A stretch of DNA of 5,806 bases from Pseudomonadota bacterium (lineage in GTDB: Bacteria; Pseudomonadota; Alphaproteobacteria; Acetobacterales; Acetobacteraceae): the NCBI GenBank assembly GCA_021845835.1, contig JAJZVE010000327.1, forward strand, positions 1 to 5,806, in the 5' to 3' direction. This document shows, one piece after another, positions 1 to 5,391 of the stretch. The number at the start of each line of letters is the position of its first letter. Position 1 is the stretch's first letter. The position numbers were made by a program, and so were the translations under genes. Below the pieces are notes generated by a model, which saw only the letters and a list, made by a program, of their open reading frames with translations, did no database searches and was not told the origin of the DNA.

Positions 1-2
1 TC

Positions 3-113
3 GTCGAACAGCTGCTCGCGGCGAAGGTCCCCGGCGCGGGCGGCTGCCGCGGAGTAGCCCCCGCATCGACGGCCGCGCTATCGCCGGTTAGCATCGGGCC
101 AACAACCCTGTGA
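3..113 (+). CDS. Possible C-terminal tail of an upstream gene (partial, unidentified)
   Basis: Frame 3 is open from the window edge to a TGA at 111-113, ten bases before the next start. It reads VEQLLAAKVPGAG near the edge, with strongly G/C-ending codons there and a weaker bias in the last 20 codons. If real, it is the 3' end of a gene transcribed with the thiolase-like gene and possibly in the same operon. The fragment is too short to assign a family. Alternatives are a gene ending at the TAG at 55-57 in frame 1, or a divergent minus-strand gene with an ATG at 94-92. The divergent option would leave only 28 bp between start codons. The call rests on codon bias and position alone. Confidence 0.3.
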   Translation, partial: VEQLLAAKVPGAGGCRGVAPASTAALSPVSIGPTTL

Positions 114-122
114 ACGTTCCGC

Positions 123-1289
123 ATGTCCCTCAACGGCCAGGCCTATATCGTCGGTGCCTACGAACATCCCACGCGCAGGGCGCCCGACAGGTCCGTCGCG
201 CAACTGCATGCCGAAGCGGCGCGCGGCGCCCTTGTTGATGCCGGCCTGACCAAGGACGACGTGGACGGCTACTTCTGCGCCGGCGACGCGCCGGGCATGG
301 GGCCGCTGGCGATGGCCGACTACATGAACCTGCGGCTGCGCCACCTCGACAGCACCGAACTCGGCGGCGCCACCTACATCGCCCATGTCGCGCACGCCGC
401 GGCGGCGATCGCGGCGGGGAAGTGCAACGTCGCCCTGATCACCCTCGCCGGCCGGCCGCGCAGCGAGGGCCATAGCGGCACCGCGCCGCGCCCGGTTGCG
501 GCGAGTGCGCCGGAAGCGGCCTGGGAAGCGCCGTTCGGGCCGGTCACGACCAACGTCTATGGCATGTGCGCCATGCGCCACATGCACGAGTACGGCACCA
601 CGTCGGAACAGCTCGCCTGGATCAAGGTGGCGGCCAGCCATCACGCGCAATGGAATGACCACGCCATGCTGCGCGAGGTGGTGACGGTCGCGGACGTGCT
701 GGCCTCGCCGATGATCTCCGACCCGCTGCACCGGCTCGATTGCTGCGTGGTCAGCGACGGCGGCGGCGCGCTGGTGGTGACGCGGCCGGAAATCGCCAGA
801 TCGCTCGCCCGCCCGCGCGTGAAGCTGCGCGGCGCCGGGGAGACCATGAAGGGCCAGGCGGGCGGCGCGGTCGACCTGACGTTCTCCGGCGCGCGCTGGT
901 CGGGTGCTGCGGCGTTTGCGGAGGCGAAGGTGACGCCCGCGGACATCAAATACGCCTCGATCTACGACAGCTTCACCATCACCGTTCTGGTGCAGATCGA
1001 GGATCTCGGCTTCTGCGAGAAGGGCCAGGGCGGGCGCTTCGTCGCCGACGGCAACCTGATTTCGGGCGTGGGGCGGCTGCCGTTCAACACCGACGGCGGC
1101 GGACTGTGCAACAACCATCCGGCCAATCGCGGCGGCATGACCAAGGTGATCGAGGCGGTGCGCCAGTTGCGCGGCGAGGCGCACCCGAAAGTGCAGGTCG
1201 CGAACTGCGATCTTGCGCTGGCGCAGGGCACCGGCGGGCAGCTCGGCAGCCGCCACGGCTCGGCGACGCTGATCCTGGAACGGGAGTGA
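123..1289 (+). CDS. Thiolase-fold SCP2/Ltp2-type protein lacking catalytic cysteines; candidate acyl-CoA aldolase
   Basis: The 388-residue protein has the length and landmarks of the SCP2-thiolase branch. These are an N-terminal AYIVGAYEHPTR strand, the helix HAAAAIAAGK (91-100) after GGATYIAHV, YDSFTITVLVQIEDLGFC (281-298), GGGLCNNHP (325-333) and a C-terminal GTGGQLGSRHG (369-379). Enzymatic thiolases carry a nucleophilic Cys just before the long helix, a His/Asn in the HDCF/NEAF motif, a GHP histidine and a C-terminal CxG cysteine. Here the first site reads GGATY (81-85) with no Cys, HDCF is YDSF (Tyr281) and the CxG region has no Cys. Only His332 of the GHP-type motif remains. Thiolysis is therefore unlikely. 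Ltp2-type steroid side-chain aldolases are thiolase-fold enzymes with an altered active site that work with a DUF35 partner, and a DUF35 gene follows 5 nt downstream. Substrate unknown. The ATG at 123 lacks a clear Shine-Dalgarno sequence, so translation may be coupled to an upstream gene. Family assignment is firm; aldolase chemistry is inference. Confidence 0.93.
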   Translation: MSLNGQAYIVGAYEHPTRRAPDRSVAQLHAEAARGALVDAGLTKDDVDGYFCAGDAPGMGPLAMADYMNLRLRHLDSTELGGATYIAHVAHAAAAIAAGKCNVALITLAGRPRSEGHSGTAPRPVAASAPEAAWEAPFGPVTTNVYGMCAMRHMHEYGTTSEQLAWIKVAASHHAQWNDHAMLREVVTVADVLASPMISDPLHRLDCCVVSDGGGALVVTRPEIARSLARPRVKLRGAGETMKGQAGGAVDLTFSGARWSGAAAFAEAKVTPADIKYASIYDSFTITVLVQIEDLGFCEKGQGGRFVADGNLISGVGRLPFNTDGGGLCNNHPANRGGMTKVIEAVRQLRGEAHPKVQVANCDLALAQGTGGQLGSRHGSATLILERE

Positions 1290-1294
1290 CCGCG

Positions 1295-1678
1295 ATGACC
1301 GAACGCAACCTTCCCGCCCCGCCGGTCACGCCGGAGAGCGCGCCGTTCTTCGCCGCGGCGGCAGCCGGGAAATTCCTGATCGGCCGCTGCACCCAGTGCG
1401 GCCGCGCGCACTGGTATCCGCGCGCGCTGTGCCCGTTCTGCTTCGGCGCGACGGAGTGGCAGGAAGCATCGGGCCGCGGTGCGATCTACAGTTTTTCCGT
1501 CATGCGCCGCGTCACGCCGCCCTATGCGATCGCCTATGTCACGCTCGACGAAGGGCCGACGATGATGACCAACCTCGTCGATTGCGACTTTGACGGCTTG
1601 CGCATCGGCGGGCGCGTGCAACTGGTGTTCAAACCGAGCGAAGGCGGCCCGCCGGTGCCCTGTTTCCGGCCGGAATAG
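1295..1678 (+). CDS. Zn-ribbon/OB-fold DUF35 protein, partner of the thiolase-like protein
   Basis: The 127-residue protein has the standard two-part DUF35 layout. An N-terminal helix (about 14-27) leads into a rubredoxin-like zinc ribbon with Cys32-x2-Cys35 and Cys46-x2-Cys49. A C-terminal OB-fold follows from about residue 60 (GRGAIYSFSVMRR, then YVTLDEGP and GGRVQLVF). All four zinc ligands are present. DUF35 proteins are usually encoded beside SCP2-type thiolases. In Ltp2/ChsH2 the DUF35 domain binds the thiolase-fold subunit and is needed for its aldolase activity, probably helping bind the acyl-CoA. Here it is a separate gene, not fused to a MaoC-type hydratase as in ChsH2. The start is fixed by GGGAG (1282-1286) eight bases upstream, which overlaps the end of the preceding gene. 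The same frame is open far upstream, but that part is antisense-like shadow inside the thiolase gene. A role in a protein complex is inferred from the family and gene order. Confidence 0.92.
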   Translation: MTERNLPAPPVTPESAPFFAAAAAGKFLIGRCTQCGRAHWYPRALCPFCFGATEWQEASGRGAIYSFSVMRRVTPPYAIAYVTLDEGPTMMTNLVDCDFDGLRIGGRVQLVFKPSEGGPPVPCFRPE

Positions 1679-1700
1679 TCCGGTCGGGACCATTCAACGC

Positions 1701-1709
1701 GGGGAAAGG
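1701..1709 (+). promoter_or_regulatory. Ribosome binding site of the SDR gene
   Basis: The purine run GGGGAAAGG lies 6 nt before the ATG at 1716. It supports that ATG rather than the in-frame ATG at 1590, which lies inside the DUF35 gene and would add 42 residues unlike any SDR. Confidence 0.7.
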
Positions 1710-1715
1710 CAGTCC

Positions 1716-2636
1716 ATGGACGAATCCAGCAGGCTCGACGGCAAGGTCGCCGTCGTCACTGGCGCCGGCGGCGGCATCGGGCGGGAGATCGCACTGGCGA
1801 TGGCGCTGGCGGGCGCCGCCGTCGTCATCAACGATGTCGGCGCCTCGCTGTCCGGCGAGGGCGGCTCCGCCACGCCGGCCGGGCAGACGAAGCAGATCAT
1901 CGAACAGCGCGGCGGTCGCGCCGCCATCAGCACCGACAGCGTCGCGGAATGGGAGTCCGCACAGCGCATCGTGCAGTGCGCGCTCGACAGCTTCGGCCGC
2001 ATCGACATCGTGGTCAACAACGCCGGCATCCTGCGCGACATGATCTTCCACAAGATGGCGCCACAGGACTGGCTCGCCGTCATCGGCGTGCATCTCAACG
2101 GCAGCTTCTTCGTCAGCCGCGCCGCCGCCGGACATTTCCGCAGGCAGTCGGGCGGCGCCTATGTCCACATGACCAGCACGTCCGGACTGGTGGGCAATTT
2201 CGGGCAGGCGAACTACGCGGCGGCGAAACTCGGCATCGTCGCGCTGTCGAAGTCGATCGCGCTCGACATGCAGCGCTTCAACGTGCGGTCCAACTGCATC
2301 GCGCCGTTCGCGTGGAGCCGCATGACCTCCTCGATCCCGGCCGACACGCCGCAGCAGCAGACGCGGCTTGCCAGACTGCAGCAGATGACGCCGGACAAGA
2401 ACGCGCCGCTGGCGGTGACGCTCGCCTCCGACGCGGCGCGCGGCATCAGCGGGCAGGTGTTCGGCGTGCGCATGAACGAGATCTACCTGTTCAGCCAGAG
2501 CCGCATGATCCGCAGCGTGCATCGCGCCGACGGCTGGACGCCGGCGCAGATCGCCGAACAGGCGCTGCCGGCGCTGCGGCCCAGCCTGCTGCCGCTCGAC
2601 CGCAGCGGCGATGCGTTCTGCTGGGACCCGATCTGA
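1716..2636 (+). CDS. SDR-family 3-hydroxyacyl-CoA dehydrogenase, MFE-2/HSD17B4-like
   Basis: The 306-residue protein is a classical-fold SDR. It shows the Rossmann glycine motif TGAGGGIG (15-22), NNAG (101-104), catalytic Ser154 and the YxxxK pair Tyr167/Lys171. The Ser-Tyr spacing of 13 is normal. ND at 39-40 at the end of the second beta strand suggests NAD rather than NADP. NNAGILRDMIF, VHLNGSF (125-131), GNFGQANYAAAKLG and IAPFAWSRMT closely resemble the dehydrogenase domain of peroxisomal multifunctional enzyme type 2 (HSD17B4). The usual SDR catalytic Asn position holds His126, as in that subfamily. The likely reaction is NAD-dependent oxidation of (3R)-hydroxyacyl-CoA to 3-ketoacyl-CoA in the cytosol. 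This is a stand-alone domain with no fused hydratase or SCP2 domain. The 37-nt gap after DUF35 and the shared strand argue for one operon, with this enzyme supplying the beta-keto or acting on the hydroxyacyl substrate of the thiolase-like pair. The chain length or steroid/terpenoid nature of the substrate cannot be told. Confidence 0.92.
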   Translation: MDESSRLDGKVAVVTGAGGGIGREIALAMALAGAAVVINDVGASLSGEGGSATPAGQTKQIIEQRGGRAAISTDSVAEWESAQRIVQCALDSFGRIDIVVNNAGILRDMIFHKMAPQDWLAVIGVHLNGSFFVSRAAAGHFRRQSGGAYVHMTSTSGLVGNFGQANYAAAKLGIVALSKSIALDMQRFNVRSNCIAPFAWSRMTSSIPADTPQQQTRLARLQQMTPDKNAPLAVTLASDAARGISGQVFGVRMNEIYLFSQSRMIRSVHRADGWTPAQIAEQALPALRPSLLPLDRSGDAFCWDPI

Positions 2637-2637
2637 T

Positions 2638-2660
2638 CTGATCCGGCCGCGCCGGATCAG
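2638..2660. terminator. Hairpin between convergent genes, probable bidirectional transcription end
   Basis: CTGATCCGGC and its exact reverse complement GCCGGATCAG are separated by a CGC loop, giving a perfect 10-bp GC-rich stem. It begins 2 nt after the SDR stop, and its right arm contains the stop codon of the opposite-strand metalloprotease gene (2657-2659). There is no T-run on either side, so it is not a textbook intrinsic terminator. It may act as a weak terminator or as a 3'-end stabilising structure for both transcripts. Confidence 0.5.
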
Positions 2661-3343
2661 ACGGCGCTGACCGGCCGGTCGGCGGCGATCTGCTTCCACG
2701 CCTGCCCGATCACCAGCTCCGCCGGCACGCGGGCGAGGCGGGAGGCGCGGGCGTCCGGGGTCTGCGCCAGATAGCGATCGACCAGCCACCAGCCGAGGCT
2801 GTAGCCCGACCACGGCAATATCCCGCGCCGGTCGCCGCAAAACCAGCGGGCGAGGTCGATGCCCGGGTCCCACAGCACCGGTTCCGCCGCCGCGGCAGCG
2901 CGCGCAAGGTCGCCGTCCGCCAGCGCGCGGCACCACGGGTCGGGCGCGCCGGCCAGCACCTCCAGCGTGAAATGGTCGGCCAGTCCTTCGCTCACCAGCG
3001 CCTCGGCGAGCCGGGTGCCGTAGCCGGGCCCGGCCTGGCGCAAGGCGTGGTGCGCCTCGTGGACGACCACGCGGCGCAACCCGCCGACGAGGCGTTCTTC
3101 CATCGCCGGGTGCGCGGTGTCGAAGCCGAGGAAGATCGTGTTGCAGCTCGGCGTGGAGCCGCCGAAGCCGAGTTCGGGCACCGGCCAGTGCGGGATCTGG
3201 TGGATCACGATATCGACCCGCGGCGGGCGCATGATGCGCGCGATCGCGTCGAAGGCGGCGTCGATCTCGGCGCGGATGCGGCTCCGCCACGGGGCGAGGG
3301 AGCCGGCGGCCTGCAGCCAGTGCAGCGTCCAGGTGCGATCCAT
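2657..3343 (-). CDS. DUF2268-family putative zinc-dependent protease
   Basis: The 228-residue protein carries the metalloprotease signature VVVHEAHHALRQ (92-103). His95 and His99 are predicted zinc ligands and Glu96 the general base. SEGLADHF follows, with Glu119 the likely third ligand 20 residues after the second His. The late GYSLGWWLVDRYL (180-192) is also typical of DUF2268 (YjaZ-like) predicted zinc proteases, whose substrates are mostly unknown. No signal peptide or membrane helix is visible, so the product is probably cytosolic. The chosen ATG (3343-3341) has AGGG eight bases upstream (3352-3355 on this strand). The frame stays open to an ATG at 3445, but the extra 34 residues are Arg-rich and unlike the family. 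It converges with the SDR gene and diverges from the CDF transporter, so it has its own promoter. All catalytic residues are intact. The family call is good; the proteolytic activity itself is inferred. Confidence 0.87.
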   Translation of the reverse strand: MDRTWTLHWLQAAGSLAPWRSRIRAEIDAAFDAIARIMRPPRVDIVIHQIPHWPVPELGFGGSTPSCNTIFLGFDTAHPAMEERLVGGLRRVVVHEAHHALRQAGPGYGTRLAEALVSEGLADHFTLEVLAGAPDPWCRALADGDLARAAAAAEPVLWDPGIDLARWFCGDRRGILPWSGYSLGWWLVDRYLAQTPDARASRLARVPAELVIGQAWKQIAADRPVSAV

Positions 3344-3411
3344 CGGCACGGCCCTGTCCTGCCTTGGGTGCCCAGTCCGAACGCAGGGCCGCTGCCCCGG
3401 TTCGGCCAGGA

Positions 3412-3417
3412 ATGATA
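3412..3417 (-). promoter_or_regulatory. Possible -10 element for the metalloprotease gene
   Basis: On the minus strand TATCAT matches five of six bases of the sigma-70 -10 consensus and lies about 70 nt before the start codon. No good -35 box sits at 16-18 nt. The nearest, TTGCGA (3440-3445), is 22 nt away and lies within the right arm of an inverted repeat, which could mean an activator-dependent promoter. Weak evidence. Confidence 0.3.
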
Positions 3418-3447
3418 GCTTGCGTGTTCGCACCCGTTTTCGCAAGC
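3418..3447. promoter_or_regulatory. Inverted repeat in the divergent intergenic region, candidate operator
   Basis: GCTTGCG (3418-3424) and CGCAAGC (3441-3447) are exact 7-bp inverted copies with a 16-nt spacer. A further TGCG-N4-CGCA half-dyad lies at 3421-3432. The element directly abuts the possible minus-strand -10 box and lies about 56 nt before the CDF start, a suitable place for a regulator of either gene. It does not match an operator I recognise. Confidence 0.35.
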
Positions 3448-3450
3448 GGG

Positions 3451-3467
3451 CGGGACGCCGCGTCCCG
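3451..3467. repeat. Short perfect hairpin upstream of the CDF gene
   Basis: CGGGACG-CCG-CGTCCCG forms a perfect 7-bp stem with a 3-nt loop. It ends 36 nt before the CDF start codon. It may lie in the 5' leader as an RNA hairpin or be a second protein-binding dyad. A chance occurrence is possible at this GC content. Confidence 0.35.
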
Positions 3468-3503
3468 TGCTAGACCGGTGCCATCGTCCCGGCCGGAGCA
3501 CGC

Positions 3504-4415
3504 ATGCACGAGCACCACCACGACCACCACGCCCCGGCGCCGCGCGATTTCGGCGCGGCGTTCGCGCTCGGCACCGCGCTCAATGCCGGGTTCGTCGCGG
3601 CGGAGCTGGTGTTCGGCCTGGCCGCGCACGCGACCGCGCTGATGGCGGACGCGGTCCACAACGCGGGCGACGTGCTCGGCCTGCTGCTGGCCTGGGGGGC
3701 GGCGGTACTCGCGCGGCGGCTGCCGTCGCAGGCGCGCACCTACGGCTGGGGCCGCGGCTCGATCCTGGCGGCGCTGGTCAACGCGGCGGTGCTGCTGATC
3801 GGCGTCGGCGCGGTCGCGCTGGCGGCGGCGCAGCGCCTGCTGCAGCCGGCGCCGGTCGACGCCGCCACCGTGGTCTGGGTGGCGCTCGCCGGCGTCGCCG
3901 TGAACGGCGTCACCGCCTGGCTGTTCGCCGGCGGCGGCGGCGACCTGAATATCCGCGCCACCTTCCTGCACATGGCGAGCGATGCCGCGGTGTCGTCCGG
4001 CGTGGTGGTGGCGGCGCTGCTGATCGGCGCCACCGGGGCGACGTGGATCGACCCGCTGGCGAGCCTGCTGATCGTCGCCGTGGTCGTCGCCGGCACCTGG
4101 GGCGTGCTGCGCGACGCGGTGAATCTGGCGATGGACGGCGTGCCCGCCGGCATCGCGACCGTCGAGGTGGAACGCTATCTGCGCCAGCTTCCCGGCGTGA
4201 TGGAGGTCCACGACCTGCATATCTGGGCGCTTTCCACCACGCAGACGGCGCTGACCGCGCATGTGGTGCATGACGGCGCGCCGCCGGCCGACGCGGTGAT
4301 CCGGCAGGCGACGCGCGAGCTGGCCGCGCGCTTCGCCATCGACCACGCGACGCTGCAGATGGAGACGCCGCATCTGGCGCATGCCTGCCGGCTGCGGCCG
4401 GCGGACGTGGTGTGA
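3504..4415 (+). CDS. Cation diffusion facilitator (CDF) metal/proton antiporter, CzcD/ZitB-like
   Basis: The 303-residue protein has six predicted membrane helices at about 17-38, 44-65, 86-107, 119-142, 152-176 and 181-202. A cytosolic C-terminal domain of about 90 residues follows, including VHDLHIWAL (235-243). The transport site is complete: His52-x3-Asp56 in helix 2 and His156-x3-Asp160 in helix 5. The HxxxD form in helix 2, rather than the DxxxD of YiiP, is typical of CzcD/ZnT-like members that prefer Zn(II) over Cd(II). The N-terminus MHEHHHDHH is His-rich and probably binds metal. The helix 4-5 loop has no His cluster, so the N-terminus may take its place. The likely role is proton-driven export of zinc or a similar divalent metal across the inner membrane. 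The ATG has GGAG (3495-3498) five bases upstream. The stop overlaps the next gene by TGATG, so the two are translationally coupled. Metal specificity is inferred from residues only. Confidence 0.94.
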   Translation: MHEHHHDHHAPAPRDFGAAFALGTALNAGFVAAELVFGLAAHATALMADAVHNAGDVLGLLLAWGAAVLARRLPSQARTYGWGRGSILAALVNAAVLLIGVGAVALAAAQRLLQPAPVDAATVVWVALAGVAVNGVTAWLFAGGGGDLNIRATFLHMASDAAVSSGVVVAALLIGATGATWIDPLASLLIVAVVVAGTWGVLRDAVNLAMDGVPAGIATVEVERYLRQLPGVMEVHDLHIWALSTTQTALTAHVVHDGAPPADAVIRQATRELAARFAIDHATLQMETPHLAHACRLRPADVV

Positions 4416-5200
4416 TGCGGCTGCTGTTCTGGCGACCACGCCCGATCCCGGTGCTGGAGCTGCACGGCCTGCTCGCCGCGCGGGCGGGCGCGCTCAATAT
4501 CGCCGCGGTCGGGCCGCTGATCGAGCGCGCGATGGCGGCGGCGGGCAAGGGCGGCGTGCTGCTGCTCGACATCCAGAGCCCCGGCGGCTCGCCGGTGCAG
4601 TCCGACCTGATCGCGACGCGCATCCGCAGGCGCGCGGAGGCGAAGGGCGTGCGCGTGATCGCCGTGATCGGCGAGGTCGGCGCCTCCGGCGGCTACTGGC
4701 TGGCGTGCGCGGCGGACGAGATCGTGGCCAACGCGATGAGCGTGGTCGGCTCGATCGGCGTGATCGGCGGCAGCTTCGGCGTGGGGCCGGCGCTGGCGCG
4801 GCTGGGGGTGGAGCGGCGGCTTTATACCGCGGGCGCGAACAAGGGGCGGCTCGATCCGTTCAGCCCGGAGCGGCCCGAGGACGTGGAATTCGTGCGCGCG
4901 CTGCTCGACGATCTGCACACGCGCTTCAAGGACTGGGTGCGCCAGCGCCGCGCCGGCCGGCTGCGCGGCGAGGAGGCGGCACTGTTCGACGGCGGCTGGA
5001 TGCTGGGCGCGCGGGCGGCGGAACTCGGTCTGGTGGACCGGCTGGGCGACCTGGACGGCGTGCTGCGCGAAATTGGCGGCGACAAGGCGCGCGTCCATGT
5101 GGTGCGCCCGCGCCGGCGCGGCTGGCTCGCAAGGCTGCCGCGAATGGTCGCCGAAGACGTCGTGGCGGCGATCGAGGACGCCGGGATGCCGCGGTTCTAG
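4415..5200 (+). CDS. S49-family serine peptidase (SppA/SohB-like), no membrane anchor
   Basis: The 261-residue protein has the S49 (ClpP-crotonase fold) core. It shows VLLLDIQSPGGSP (48-60) with the oxyanion-forming glycines, then GEVGASGGYWLACAADEIVA (86-105) with nucleophile Ser91, and VVGSIGVIGG (110-119). YTAGANKGRLDPF (137-149) carries the general-base Lys143. The Ser-Lys spacing of 52 equals that of single-domain SppA enzymes. It is a one-domain form, not the duplicated E. coli SppA. The N-terminus MRLLFWRPRPIPVLEL has no clear signal peptide or helix anchor, unlike typical membrane-bound SppA. An Arg-rich stretch at 231-243 (RPRRRGWLARLPR) before an acidic helix could favour membrane or nucleic-acid contact. 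The chosen ATG overlaps the CDF stop; a GTG one codon earlier (4412) is equally possible. Likely substrates are signal-peptide remnants or membrane-protein fragments, by family analogy. The link to metal export is unexplained. Confidence 0.92.
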   Translation: MRLLFWRPRPIPVLELHGLLAARAGALNIAAVGPLIERAMAAAGKGGVLLLDIQSPGGSPVQSDLIATRIRRRAEAKGVRVIAVIGEVGASGGYWLACAADEIVANAMSVVGSIGVIGGSFGVGPALARLGVERRLYTAGANKGRLDPFSPERPEDVEFVRALLDDLHTRFKDWVRQRRAGRLRGEEAALFDGGWMLGARAAELGLVDRLGDLDGVLREIGGDKARVHVVRPRRRGWLARLPRMVAEDVVAAIEDAGMPRF

Positions 5201-5267
5201 CCGCTGGGCGCCGTTGATGCTCGGCCCGATATTCATTAACAATGCGGACAGAGTAGCGTCGTTCGTG

Positions 5268-5300
5268 GCGATATCGCGATGTGTTTGTCACTTGCGATGT
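5268..5300 (+). promoter_or_regulatory. Palindrome plus direct repeat upstream of the AIDA-repeat gene
   Basis: The 10-bp palindrome GCGATATCGC (5268-5277) overlaps the first of two GCGATGT copies (5276-5282 and 5294-5300), which start 18 bp apart and are each followed within two bases by a T-run. The region is noticeably less GC-rich than the rest of the window. It could be a binding site for a regulator of the downstream gene; no known operator is matched. Confidence 0.3.
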
Positions 5301-5321
5301 TTCTAACGGGACCGTTATGCT
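5292..5321 (+). promoter_or_regulatory. Weak sigma-70-like promoter candidate for the AIDA-repeat gene
   Basis: TTGCGA (5292-5297, four of six) and TATGCT (5316-5321, four of six) are separated by 18 nt. If used, transcription would start near 5328 and leave a leader of about 64 nt before the ATG at 5392. It would also exclude the in-frame ATG at 5317. The matches are modest. The rest of 5201-5391 holds no recognisable gene or terminator. Confidence 0.3.
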
Positions 5322-5391
5322 CACGGGTAGGTGTGTGTCGCCGTCTTGTGCGGTGGCACCGGCAAGAAACGTTTTACGCGGGAACGACGCC

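Noticed and set aside
1..94. Divergent minus-strand gene starting at the ATG at 94-92
   Set aside because: Only 28 bp would separate it from the thiolase-like start, leaving no room for promoters. Its visible residues show no known motif, and the plus-strand tail reading is somewhat more likely.
78..1256. A 392-codon minus-strand open frame opposite the thiolase-like gene
   Set aside because: It mirrors the thiolase gene codon by codon with Arg/Ala/His-rich composition, and the plus-strand product matches a known family throughout.
740..1294. Upstream extension of the DUF35 frame into the thiolase-like gene
   Set aside because: The extension is Arg-rich frame shadow. The family starts at the ATG at 1295, which has a good Shine-Dalgarno sequence.
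2630..2657. Four GATC sites within 28 bp after the SDR gene
   Set aside because: They follow from a short GATCT tandem and the hairpin arms. There is no sign of an origin or a methylation-controlled switch.
3344..3445. N-terminal extension of the DUF2268 protein to the ATG at 3445
   Set aside because: The 34 extra residues are Arg-rich and unlike the family. The ATG at 3343 has a well-placed AGGG.
1629..4439. A 936-codon open frame on the minus strand spanning several genes
   Set aside because: It lies antisense to clear SDR and CDF genes and crosses the metalloprotease gene in another frame. Its product is Arg/Ala/Gly/His-rich and low in complexity with no recognisable domain, as expected from the third-position GC bias of the real genes.
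5317..5391. Longer start (ATG 5317) for the AIDA-repeat protein
   Set aside because: The extra 25 residues contain no hydrophobic signal core, and the ATG falls inside the candidate -10 element. Kept only as an alternative.
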